Source of the DNA: Prorocentrum cordatum
Lineage: Eukaryota; Sar; Dinophyceae; Prorocentrales; Prorocentraceae
Direction of reading: 5' to 3'
NCBI GenBank assembly: GCA_963575745.1
Contig: CAUYUJ010018338.1
Span: forward strand, 2,501 to 55,000
Length of the DNA: 52,500 nt
Shown here: piece after piece, positions 40,336 through 49,084 of the stretch
Layout of the letters: each line of letters opens with the position of its first letter
How positions within the stretch are numbered: position 1 is the stretch's first letter
The notes under the pieces: generated by a model
Told to the model about the DNA's origin: nothing
Seen by the model: only the letters and a program-made list of their open reading frames with translations
Database searches by the model: none
Position numbers and translations under genes: made by a program

Positions 40336-40536
40336 GCAGGCGGCGAGCAGCTGGGCGGCGAGCAGCCCGACGGCGAGCAGCCCGGCGGCGAGCAGCCCGG
40401 CGGCGAGCAGACAGGCGGCGAGCAGCCAGGCGGCGAGCAGCCAGGCGGCGAGCAGCCAGGCGGCGAGCAGCCAGGCGGCGAGCAGCCCGGCGGCGAGCAG
40501 CCAGGCGGCGAGCAGCCAGGCGGCGAGCAACCGGGC
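40336..40536 (+). repeat. 15-bp coding minisatellite (EQPGG)n
   Basis: About 13 units of GGCGAGCAGCCAGGC type, in frame as Gly-Glu-Gln-Pro-Gly with a few variants (EQLGG, EQPDG, EQTGG). Two further units precede insertion A (40,105-40,138) and one to two follow insertion B (40,795-40,820). The array was therefore once continuous and belonged to the surrounding gene. Confidence 0.85.
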
Positions 40537-40540
40537 TCTA

Positions 40541-40788
40541 GGCCTCCTAGGTGGGGTCGGAGTAGACGGGGTCGATGGAGCGCGCCGCATCGCCGATGCA
40601 TCGCCGATGCGGCTCGATGTGGAGCCCGACGTGCTTCGCGTCGACGTCGCCGATTCATCGCTGACGTCGACGACGCATCGCTGGCGCATCGCCGACGCAT
40701 CGCCGATGCATCGCCGATGCGTCGGCGATGTGTCGTCGATGCGCCGCCGCCCTCCGACCCCACCTACTCCGACCCCATCTAGGAGGCC
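40541..40788. mobile_element. MITE B: 34-bp TIRs, TCTA duplication, CGATG-rich core
   Basis: Left arm GGCCTCCTAGGTGGGGTCGG and onward (40,541-40,574) and right arm (40,755-40,788) are inverted repeats with about three mismatches. TCTA flanks both ends (40,537-40,540 and 40,789-40,792), a 4-bp target duplication. The 180-bp interior is a degenerate GATGCATCGCC/GTCGACGACGC repeat with no ORF of its own. It is inserted within the EQPGG coding repeat. Non-autonomous DNA element; superfamily not determined. Confidence 0.8.
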
Positions 40789-41531
40789 TCTACAGGCGGC
40801 GAGCAGCCAGGCGGCGAGAGCGACGGCTCGGCCGCTTTGCAGGCGGGCAACGCGGACAGCAGGGCCAGGCTGGAGTTGATCATCTCGCTGCTCGGCAACG
40901 CGCAGGCGGACGAGCAGCAGAAGAAGGAGCTGGAGTTCGCGAAGGCCATGATGACGAATTCGCCCGGGCCCAGGCTGGCGCATCTCATGAAAATGGCCCT
41001 GGACGAGTTCAGTTTGCTCGAGGCGTGGTTCCCCGGGGACCCGGACCAGGTGGTTGGGCTGCTGCTAAAACGGCGCAACATCGGCACGTGGTGAAACGTC
41101 CGCCTGAACGAGCTCCAAGCGAAGGGGCCCAAGGACATGGTGGAGCCAGGGATGGGGTCCCTGGACAACCACGAGGGCCGGGATCGATCCCAGGAGCAGC
41201 GCTCGAAGTTCATGGCAAGCATCTTCGCGGAGGTGGCCTCCCTCCGGCTCGGCGCTGTTGGCTTCACCAGCAATGCGCGGGATTACACGGGCATCCCGTC
41301 GAAGATATTGCAGGAGGTGCACGCCATGGCGAGCTCCGCGGTGCCGCTCGTCACGCCTGACGTGCCGGCCCACGCGCTCATGTGGTGTCACCGCCGGGTG
41401 GTCGCGGAGCTGGAGGCCAAGAAGAAGTCGCAGCAGGAGCTGGCCAACGAGACGGCGGGCGAGCCGAAGCAGGGGGTGACCGAGGCGGCGAAGCCAGACG
41501 GGGCGCCGGCGACGGGCGGCCCGGGCGTTGA

Positions 41532-41687
41532 TCGGCGGCGCGCTGGGGGGGGGCGGGGGAAGGGGGGGGCTTCTGAGAAGGCGCGGTGTTTCTTAGAAAC
41601 CCTTCGAGTGCTTAGGGCTCCTCAGAAACACCCTGCCTTCTAAGAAGCCCCCCCCCCTTCGGCCCAACCCCCTCCGCGCGCCGCCGA
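41532..41687. mobile_element. MITE C: near-complete foldback with perfect GTTGA duplication
   Basis: 156 bp, almost all inverted repeat. Both arms read TCGGCGGCGCGC from the end, then a G-rich run, then GGCTTCT(G/T)AGAAGGC and GGTGTTTCT, leaving only a small loop around 41,600-41,620. GTTGA flanks both ends (41,527-41,531 and 41,688-41,692). Removing the element and one duplication copy restores an open frame in the host gene, so insertion was into coding sequence. Confidence 0.9.
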
Positions 41688-42102
41688 GTTGAGGCGCGTG
41701 CGCCCCAGTCGGGCGCGACCGGGGGCGGGGCCCCGAAGAAACACCAGACGGAGCCGGAGGTCATCGCTGTGGGCGACATCGTGATGATCACGAAGTCCCC
41801 GAAGGAGCCTCTGTTGTGGCTGAACAAGAAGGCGCGCGTGGTGAAGCTCATCCCGGGCCAGGGCCAGGCGAGCATCCTCATGCTGGAGGGGAGGAAGGAG
41901 AGAAGACGACGACGAGGCTTGATAATAATCTGAAAAAGGTGGCCAGCCCCCGGCAGCGGGAGGCGGCGGGGCCGGCGCTGCCGAGGCGGGCGCGTCCGAA
42001 CCGTTCGCCGACGCAACCTCCGAGGCCGGCGGTGTTCGGCGCGGAGCCGCCTTTCGGAGTGGACGGGGAGTCCCGAGGATTCTCCCCGGCCTCCTGCCTT
42101 GT

Positions 42103-42165
42103 AGGAAGCATTCTGCCTTTTCAGAAGCCCCCCCCTCCCCCTACCTTGTCGGCGCGCCGCCGAAA
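42103..42165. mobile_element. Fragment related to MITE C
   Basis: CTGCCTTTTCAGAAGCCCCC and GGCGCGCCGCCGA correspond to the right arm of the element at 41,532-41,687. No matching left arm is evident upstream, so this appears to be a broken copy. Confidence 0.6.
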
Positions 42166-42170
42166 ATAGA

Positions 42171-43284
42171 GGATTGCGCATTGGCCCCTGGTGCGCGAGG
42201 TAGCGCTGGCGCCTATGGCGCGCCAGCAGTCCCGCGGCCTCGAGGGCGGGCGCCCCGTGGCAGCATTCGCAGCGGATGTGCGGCGCAAAGGATCTCGGCT
42301 TGAGCTGTGCTTGGCGCGGTTGCCCCGCAGAAAAAAACCCGAGGCCGGCGGGGTCCGGCGGGCGATGGCGGAATGAATTCAGGCGGCGGCCGGCGGAAGC
42401 AAAGCAGTGTTCCGATCAACCGGAAGCGGCGGAAGTAATTGAAATCATTTCCAGCCTGCGGTCCGACACCGTTTTTGGCAGCCGCGCCTGCTGCCCTCCC
42501 CGCCGAGAATTTTCTGGGGGTCGCTCCGCTGGCGTTGGACTTGGCTGTCGGTGGGCTAGTTCGCCCCCCGTTTCGTCCGCGTTCGCAATGCAGCTTTGAC
42601 GTTGCACCATCCTCGGGGCATGAGGGAAGGTGGGCACCCTGGGGTCAACTGGTGCACGAACCATCCTGGGGGCCATAATTTCGGGCATGCCGCAGGACAG
42701 AGGCCTCACGGGCCAAGGGGCGCCCCATTCGGCGTCGCGGTGCGGCGGCGGAATGAGTGATGGGCCGAGGAAGATTCCCCAAACAATGCTTGCATTCTAA
42801 ATGAGTTGGATCGGCCAATCTACACCGCGTTGCTTGCACAGCGTAGCTTGCGCCACGTGGATTGCGCCATGTAGTTCAAACAGCGTAGCTTACACCGCAT
42901 AACGTTGGTAACTTCTTTTTGGGGGACACATTGGCCGCCAACATGCCGTATCCAATGTGCTTAAACCACCGCCGTCCCGGCCAGGGCAATCCTGGGCCGA
43001 GCACTTCGGTTCGCTCGGTTGGACCCGTGTCAAAGGCGATGTAGCACAGGTGGACGTTCTTGTTGGTGATGTCGATGGTCGCGACACACATCCTCTTCTG
43101 ATTTACCGACCTGCTGATTCACGCCAGCGTTGTTGGAACGTTCACCGTGATGTTCGTCGGGCGGGACGTCATGCACCCGTGCGCCTTTCCATGGCTCGGC
43201 GTGGGGGCGGAGAGCCTTCCAAAGCCAGCTGCTGGCCCCATGCGCGTGGCCGCGCAGCCACGGCCGCGGCCACGGCCGCGGCCG
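42171..43284. other. No gene recognised
   Basis: GC-rich DNA with short open frames on both strands but no domain or repeat of note until 43,190. Around 42,830-42,905 a loose GCGTAGCTTGC/CACCGC motif repeats three times (CACAGCGTAGCTTGCGCC, AACAGCGTAGCTTACACC). From 43,250 to 43,290 it is CGCGGCCACGGC-rich. Confidence 0.5.
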
Positions 43285-43435
43285 CGGCCACGCAGGCACC
43301 TCGCAAATGCCTTTCCAGGGCTGGCCGCAGGCGCTTCCCCAGTGCCTTTCCTGGGCAGCCCGCAGGCACTGCGCAAGTGCCTTGCCCACGCGCCCGCAGG
43401 CACCTCCAAAGTGCCTTTCCTGGGTCGTTCATTGC
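43285..43435. repeat. ~35-bp minisatellite, four copies
   Basis: Units of the form GCAGGCACCTCGCAA(A/G)TGCCTTTCC(A/T)GGGC with 33-37-bp spacing, starting near 43,292, 43,328, 43,363 and 43,397. Decayed and non-coding. Confidence 0.75.
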
Positions 43436-43889
43436 GCGGGAGCTCCCATCTTCTCGGTCACGTGCTGTTTGCTTTGGTTACATTAATCACGCCGCTGGCG
43501 TGCCTTGAGTGCAGACACACAATTGCCACGCCTGCAGCCCCATGAGGACTTCGAGTATTTGCTGCTTCGGAACCCCTTGGTGGGGCAATGGTATCGACAT
43601 TCATTTCGTGCCAAGATCTGTTCTGGGGACGTGGCAAGCTTGCGTCTAAGACGACTACGGCGAACTACCGTCGCCCCCTGCCTTCTAGAAGCACCGGCGT
43701 GGCCGAACGTTGCGGCCCGAGTTCGGCCAAGCTATCGGGCTATGTGTTCCCCTGGCCGTTGTGGAAGCCCTCCGGGGAACACTTGGGAGAGGAAGGGGAC
43801 CGTCGAAAGGCAGAGCAAGAGGAAGCGCCCACATTTTTCAACACATATGAAATAACTGTTGGTTTTCGCTTTATTGGGGTTATCCTGGA
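43436..43889. other. No gene recognised
   Basis: Mixed-composition DNA between two minisatellites. Short frames only, no motif seen. Confidence 0.5.
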
Positions 43890-44165
43890 GAGCGTCTGTG
43901 GCCGTTTTGGGTCCACCTCGGGCCGTCATGGAGGCGTCTTGAGCTATCTCGGTCTCTCTTGGGGGCATTCTGGGCGTTTTGGAGGCGCCTTGGGCCCCTC
44001 AGTGGGGCCATATTGGCAGTCTCGGAGGCCGCCTGGGACTGCCTTGGGGCTCTCTTGGTGCTCTCTTGGGGCCGCTCTTGGGCCGTCCTGGGGCCATCTT
44101 GGAGGCCTCTCGGGCGCTTTTGGGGTGATCTGGATGGCCTCTGGGGCTGTCTTGGGCCGTCGGGA
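43890..44165. repeat. Degenerate TTGGGGCC(A/G)TCTTGG repeat
   Basis: Dense variants of CTTGGGGC, CTTGGAGGC and TTTTGGG at about 10-25-bp spacing. It is similar in style to the CTGGGGCCTC arrays near 25 kb, but more decayed. Confidence 0.6.
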
Positions 44166-44208
44166 AATATCGCAAAGTATGCAACCCCCCAAACCGTTGA
44201 ACAACAAT

Positions 44209-44412
44209 GCGCCAGGGGGTGGCGTGAAGGGGGCGCCCGTTTAAGAAGCCAGGGGGCATCTACGAAGGCAGGTGTTTTCTTCGAAACTGGCAGGGTTTTA
44301 GGGTGGCTTCTGAGAAGCTTCGGGACATCTGTGAGAGGGGCGGCGCCTTTTTATGAAGTCTTTGGCCTTTTTAGAAGGCCATCCCCGCCCGCCACCCCCT
44401 CGGCGCGCCGCC
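44209..44412. mobile_element. MITE C relative (204 bp)
   Basis: The right end (CACCCCCTCGGCGCGCCGCC) mirrors the left end (GCGCCAGGGGGTGGCG). Inner blocks TTTAAGAAGCC, GAAGGCAGGTGTTTTCTTCG and CTTCTGAGAAGC match parts of the element at 41,532-41,687. Arms are less regular than in MITE C and no target duplication is clear, so it is an older copy. Confidence 0.6.
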
Positions 44413-45036
44413 AAATATATAGGACAGAGCGCGACTGGCATCGCAACCTGTCGGGGGCGAAGGGGCGCGGAAAGCTCTCGTTCGAAAGTTCGAGGACCTA
44501 CCCGCGCCGAGCTCGTGGGGCGCCGCCGATTCGGTTTCGACGCAGCGTCGACGGACGTTCGACACAGCATCGACGCACGAGGGCGGCGACTGGCTGTGGG
44601 AAGGTCCCCAGAACGAACATGTAACAAGGGCAAGCCCGCGACGGCAATGGTCGCGCGCGCTGGAGACACTGGCGGGCGCCATGCCCAGTTGCGCTAGGAC
44701 GATGACGAACGAGCGTTCGCATCCGTCAGTTCTGTTGCTGCATCGCCATCAATCCCTCGTCGTATCATGAGGAGCAAAGAGGCATCGATGAGGATGGATC
44801 CTGGTCTTTCTCGCTTCTGCTCTTCTTTATCTTCTCGCGTCATGCGTCGCGGGGCACGCGTGCGCGAGGGGGGGGGATTTCGACGGGCGGCGCAGCTTGC
44901 AGCGCAACCGCGCTGAGCTTCGCGCCCGTGCGAGCTGCGCGGGGGTGGCCGAAGCCGCTCCGGTTCAGGGGCCTCCGGAGCTCCAGGGGGGGGGGGGGGG
45001 GTCTTCAGACCTCTGCAGGGGTCGAGGGGGGCTCTC
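44413..45036. other. No gene recognised
   Basis: GC-rich DNA with single TCGACGCA-type units near 44,540-44,580 and a G-run at 44,988-45,001. The long minus-strand frame here (44,694-45,710) has no recognisable domain and looks compositional. Confidence 0.5.
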
Positions 45037-45909
45037 TTGGGTCCATGGCTGTTCGCTTGGCCGAATTTTATTCCATGGCTTGCGTTTCTGATGGGGAGTT
45101 TGAGCGGGGGGTGGGTGGGGGGGGGTCTGTTTCGGATCCTATCTCTGTTCCAGGTCTGGATGCGGCGTTTGCCTCGGGCCAGCGCGAAGGGCTCAGTTAT
45201 TGTCGCGTTCTCGGGGGCGCCCCAGATTGCGTGGGCTTGCGGTCGCAAGGTGAAGAAACCAGGTGAGGATCTGGTTTTGTCTCTAGGACGAGCCGATGGC
45301 AATTTTACCCGGATGGAAGAGGGACAGCTTATGAGAGTTTCGGGGCGAGCAGCTTCCAGTGGTAAAGTTTTGCCTTCTTCGAGTTCTTCTTCTGGCCCGA
45401 ACAGGAGACCTCCAAATGCCCCGTGGCCTCGTCCTTGTGCTCGAGGTTGTGAGAATCTCTCGGGGGTCGGTCTCTGTGCTCGTTTCGTTGTTCGCACCCG
45501 CAAGGGCAGTGGGCGCGAGACCAAGAAGGAGAGGTGCACGGCGCTGCGCTCTCCGGGCGAGTGTCCGCGCAATCTCGTGGACAATCGCGGCAGCGCTCCA
45601 GGTGTTGTCCGCGCGCGTTGTCGTCGCTGCCTGACGCGCGTGGATGATCGGCCCGGGAAGCTAGCAGAAAACAGCGAAGCAACGGCTAAGAAAGCTGAAT
45701 GCTCCAGCAATATCCAAGCATGCGCAATTCAGGATATCATCGGGGATGATCGCCGCATCGCCTCTATAGAGCTAACGTCTGTACTAGAGGCCGCCGCCAA
45801 ACGTGCCGTTGAGATTTGCGATGATACGAGTGACATTAGCACAGGTGAACTAACTTCTTTGCTGCGCGACTATGTCGCAGAAGTCACAGACCACAGTCTT
45901 GTGGTTTAA
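45037..45909 (+). CDS. Hypothetical ORF, Cys-rich middle
   Basis: Open from a TTG at 45,037; the first ATG in frame is at about 45,088. The N-terminal part is Trp/Gly-rich low complexity. The middle has scattered cysteine pairs (CARGCENLSGVGLC, CTALRSPGEC, RARCRRCLTR) that might bind metal. The C-terminus (SIELTSVLEAAAKRAVEICD, GELTSLLRDYVAEVTDHS) looks helical and more protein-like. It lies upstream of, and on the same strand as, the third copia element and could be its leading ORF. Family not recognised; it may be non-functional. Confidence 0.3.
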   Translation: MGPWLFAWPNFIPWLAFLMGSLSGGWVGGGLFRILSLFQVWMRRLPRASAKGSVIVAFSGAPQIAWACGRKVKKPGEDLVLSLGRADGNFTRMEEGQLMRVSGRAASSGKVLPSSSSSSGPNRRPPNAPWPRPCARGCENLSGVGLCARFVVRTRKGSGRETKKERCTALRSPGECPRNLVDNRGSAPGVVRARCRRCLTRVDDRPGKLAENSEATAKKAECSSNIQACAIQDIIGDDRRIASIELTSVLEAAAKRAVEICDDTSDISTGELTSLLRDYVAEVTDHSLVV

Positions 45910-46242
45910 TGGCTCCAACGCAGAACGTCTCGACTGAAGTTTCGGCTTTTTCTAAGCTCCGTTCGGTTGACGTCTTCAAGGACTACGTATTTTGGGCCTC
46001 CTAGACGAGGGTTGCAATTCCTGTTGTCGCGGTAAAGCTTGGGCTCTCTAGCGCAGAGGATACATGTGAGAATTTAGGCATCTATCCTTAATGGGTCCAC
46101 GTGCAGCTTAGGGCGGGGAGCGGTATAGGAGGACAGGCAGGGGGCGAGGCGACAGGTGAGAAGAGTTGTCCGTTTTGTGCCGTTGTTTCTCGCGGCGCCG
46201 CGAGTGGGCGTCTCGAGTCGCATCGGTTGAAAGATTCTGATC
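45910..46242. other. No gene recognised
   Basis: Short gap between two weak ORFs. No RNA gene or repeat seen. Confidence 0.5.
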
Positions 46243-46683
46243 ATGTGTCTCTCGCGTTGTCCTCGCCTTCACAGGCCCCCCCTCGGTCTCGCGAAGGATC
46301 TTGCTGATGGTCGGGCCCCCTTGAGTCAGGAAGGCGAGGTAGAAATGTGTCGTCGCGCTCGCTCCGAAATTCCTATCATTCGTCTTGATCAGTTTAACCC
46401 AGAGCAGCATGTTGCGGAGTCCATTCGTCCGCTGTACATTTCGCACCTAGCAGCTGGCGCCCAGCCGCGCTGCGCAGCCTCCGCCGGCCGCGCTGCGCCG
46501 ATCGCTGTCGCCGCGCCGCCTGCGGCCGTCGATCGCTCCAGCGACGACGGGATCACGTGTGTGCCTGCGCCCGTCGATCACTCCAGTGACGACGAGAACG
46601 TTCGGGTCGCTGCTTCGGCTGCTGGCGCTGGTGCTCGTCCCACACCACAGGGCTTTAAGTTTGTTGCGATCGCGTTGGGCTAG
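46243..46683 (+). CDS. Hypothetical ORF at the 5' part of the third copia element
   Basis: Frame 1 reads RSEIPIIRLDQFNPEQHVAE and IRPLYISHLAAGAQPRCAAS. An Ala-rich stretch with two acidic repeats (VDRSSDDG, VDHSSDDE) follows, ending GFKFVAIALG. After a TAG the same frame continues (46,723 on) into DGNAFIDALVAADENAANYD, which leads into the RapZ-like domain. This may therefore be the N-terminus of that protein with one stop mutation. No domain recognised. Confidence 0.4.
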   Translation: MCLSRCPRLHRPPLGLAKDLADGRAPLSQEGEVEMCRRARSEIPIIRLDQFNPEQHVAESIRPLYISHLAAGAQPRCAASAGRAAPIAVAAPPAAVDRSSDDGITCVPAPVDHSSDDENVRVAASAAGAGARPTPQGFKFVAIALG

Positions 46684-46722
46684 GAGAACTTCGAGAACAA
46701 GCCGAGGTGCTCGGGGTCGACG

Positions 46723-49073
46723 ATGCCGAGGGAATGCGTCCGCCGTCGCCGCCGCTCCAGTCACGAGGTGACTACCAGGGGGCGCGACGGTAATGCCTTC
46801 ATAGATGCGCTCGTTGCTGCAGATGAGAACGCGGCGAACTACGATCGGCATGTCGGTGGGCGCCAGGGCTCTGAACGACCCGGCTCACGCGTGCCATGTC
46901 GGCCATCGCCCGAATATTTTTTGCCATTCAGTTGAGGATGAACATTTTGTTAGCGTCGCTGAGTTTGCGGGGGGATCTTTGGCGAAGAATGCGTCTTCAC
47001 AGTCTGCGTGCATTGTAGCCATCTGTCGTTCTGGTCGGCATCGCTCTGTTGCTGTCAGTTATGGTGTTAAGCAGTTCTTGAAGCAGCGCGACATTGAAGG
47101 CAGTTCTGCGCGCCCGAGTCGACGTGAGTGTCCCAAACGTGCTTGTAATGAAGAGCGCGATGATTGCTGCCACTTATCCGATTGGGCCCGTGAGATGGCG
47201 GATTCTGCGGCTGACGAGATGGTTGCGATTCTCATTGAATCTTTCGAGAAGTTCAGTGCACCGCCGCCTCCAGTTCCTGGGCCGTCTGCCAAGCGCAGAC
47301 CCCGTGACGGGGCTGAGCTGGCCGGGGGGGGGGGGTCTCGCGCTTCGTCGAGTGTGGTTGACGGGGTAGATGATAATGATGTGGCAACTGTCATCCGTGA
47401 ACACATCAAAATGATCTGGCGTGAACGTCTCGGCGCTGGCTGTACTGAGGCATATTTCAAGACCATGATGAAGCGATATGTTGGGCGCGAGTTGCAATTC
47501 TATTTGAAGATTCGCCACCAGGACAAGAGGCCGCCTGCATATTATCAGCGATTTGTACACTATGATCGCGTGTGTTCAGAAACCGGTGCGTTGCCCAAAT
47601 CCGTTGGCGGTAATTTTATTGCTGCTGCTGCTTGGCCACCGCCCGTCGCCGCGTCGTCTTCTGCCGCTGCGTCGCCCCCTTCGCACCAAGCGCGCGATTC
47701 GCAGGGCGATGGCGACGACGCGCCGAAGAAGCGATGGCGACGACGCGCCGAAGAAGATGGCTCGCGTGGGCAGCGCCGGCAAATTGACGGGTCTGCCACC
47801 GGGCGAACCTGCACCTCCGGGCAAGATCGTTCGCCCTCCTGGGATGCCTCCTGCGCCGCCGCCACCGAAGCACAAGCCCGCTGTCCTCGCGCCGAGGCAG
47901 CCGGACGGACCGCCGCCTGCGCGCGTCCAGAGCTCCTCTGCCGCCTCCGCCACCGGGGCCGCCGCGCAGGGCGGGGCCGCTACCGCCGCCGCCGCCGCCG
48001 CCTCCAGCGAGTGCTGTTGCCGCCAGCAGCGACGACGAATCGAGCAAGATTCGCGCGTCTCGTTCAGGATCCCCGACTTACCCTGTCGAGAGGGGCCTGG
48101 CCGCGACGGGCAGTGAGCGGGCCGGAGATCCAGTCGCGGACTTCGGGCCGATTGCGCTTGGCGCAACTCTGCTGGATTCGCTTTTCGAGCGCGGCAAGAA
48201 GCGGATCTTCATCGCGCGCGCTGATCCTCGATCGTTCCCACCAGAGGGGTCGAAGGGCCGCGCGAGAAAGCAGGGCGCTGGGAAATTGGTGCGTGTGGGT
48301 GCAAAATTGTTCCTTTCAGCGCTCTGATCAAGTTCCCGCCGACATGGTCTTCTTGGAAGAAGAGTTCCATGGGTCGCTCCAAGGACACCCAGTCCTGGAA
48401 GCGCATAGAAGATCGTGTTGCCATGATTTCTTTTGTGGATGCTGAGGACTTCGATCGAGTAGCAATCTTTGTGCGGCCTCCGAGGATCCGCGTTGACAGA
48501 ACATTGTATTTGCGCGCGCCACTGCAGCTGGCCCAGCATGAGATGTCTACCATAAATGCTACAAGTCGTGCCGAATATGGCTCTGGATTGCGCAACATCA
48601 GTATGGTATATGAGTTGTTATCTGCGTGTGTTGCCGAGCTGTCCGCGCCGGGCATGTCTGCCACTGGCGAGGAGATCGTCGAGAAGGTGATCAGGGACCC
48701 CGATCCGCTTCGCGGGCGAGTGGGGGCCAACCTGGCTGGGGTGCTGCTTTGCGTCATCGGCGTCGCGTTCGCCTGCCCAGTCTCGAGCGACGCGGCGGCG
48801 CGCCCGGATTGGGGGCCTTCGGTGGCGCAAGGCATCGTCGAGCGCAGTCCTGATCTCGTTGTCGCCTACGCAGCATCATCAGATCATCGTGTTATCAGTG
48901 ATTGCTTCTCTGGTTTGGCTCAGGATAATGGTCCTGTAACTGTTGCGCTTGGTCATGGGCCTGGACGCGCAAGCCTCGGGGTTACTAGTGCTCTGAACTC
49001 GCGCCTCGAGTCAGACGCGGACGTCGAGAGACAGATTCCTCGAGTTCCTCGGAGAGCTAGGTCAGACAGTTAG
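46723..49073 (+). pseudogene. RapZ C-terminal-like domain and uncharacterised middle region
   Basis: From 46,780 (frame 1) to 47,100 (frame 2) the reading is FIDALVAADENAANYD, ALNDPAHACHVGHRPNIF, then CIVAICRSGRHRSVAVSYGV (about 46,995-47,070). The order D.R/NDP...HxG..P.I...C..G.HRSV matches the C-terminal domain of bacterial RapZ (GC-x-GG-x-HRSV). The same segment also fits C-x5-R of tyrosine phosphatases. A Pro-rich stretch and WRERLGAGCTEAYFKTMMKR (47,420-47,480) follow. Coding moves to frame 1 (SDGDDAPKKMARVGSAGKLT, PPAPPPPKHKP) and then to frame 3 from about 48,070 (ADFGPIALGATLLDSLFERG, MGRSKDTQSWKRIEDRVAMI, to 49,073). No clear protease motif was found. Product fragmented, function unknown. 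Confidence 0.5.
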
Positions 49074-49084
49074 ACTGGATAGAC

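Larger units (their letters stand above)
38939..41935 (+). pseudogene. Unknown gene cut by three inverted-repeat insertions
   Basis: The ATG at 38,939 opens MEDVPTTGPLASSYRRTLRE. Frame 2 runs to 39,577 (FREWADRVTQFVKEETEVWL, FWLLGPSEAQGVDHDRVWAL, MRGAIRRAIGWKATKD), then shifts to frame 3 (AEHVSSEDNDDVSIKTP; 39,549-40,152: YFFQCLADWILKGKTHEVIG, IGEVHLLGQFSGSESELEEY). An EQPGG pentapeptide array follows. Frame 1 (40,793-41,531) reads LELIISLLGNAQADEQQKKE, LLKRRNIGTW, an in-frame TGA at 41,092, then NVRLNELQAKGPKDMVEPGM and FMASIFAEVASLRLGAVGF. Joining across the insertion at 41,532-41,687 continues in frame into VGDIVMITKSPKEPLLWLNK and ARVVKLIPGQGQASILMLEG; a late shift near 41,890 gives KTTTRLDNNLKKV. 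Function unknown. No catalytic motif seen. The basic, Lys/Arg-rich segment near 39,350-39,545 could be a nuclear targeting signal. Confidence 0.6.

Noticed and set aside
44694-45710. Minus-strand ORF of 338 codons
   Set aside because: Pro/Arg/Ser-rich with no domain; overlaps a + strand frame with more protein-like character at its 3' end.
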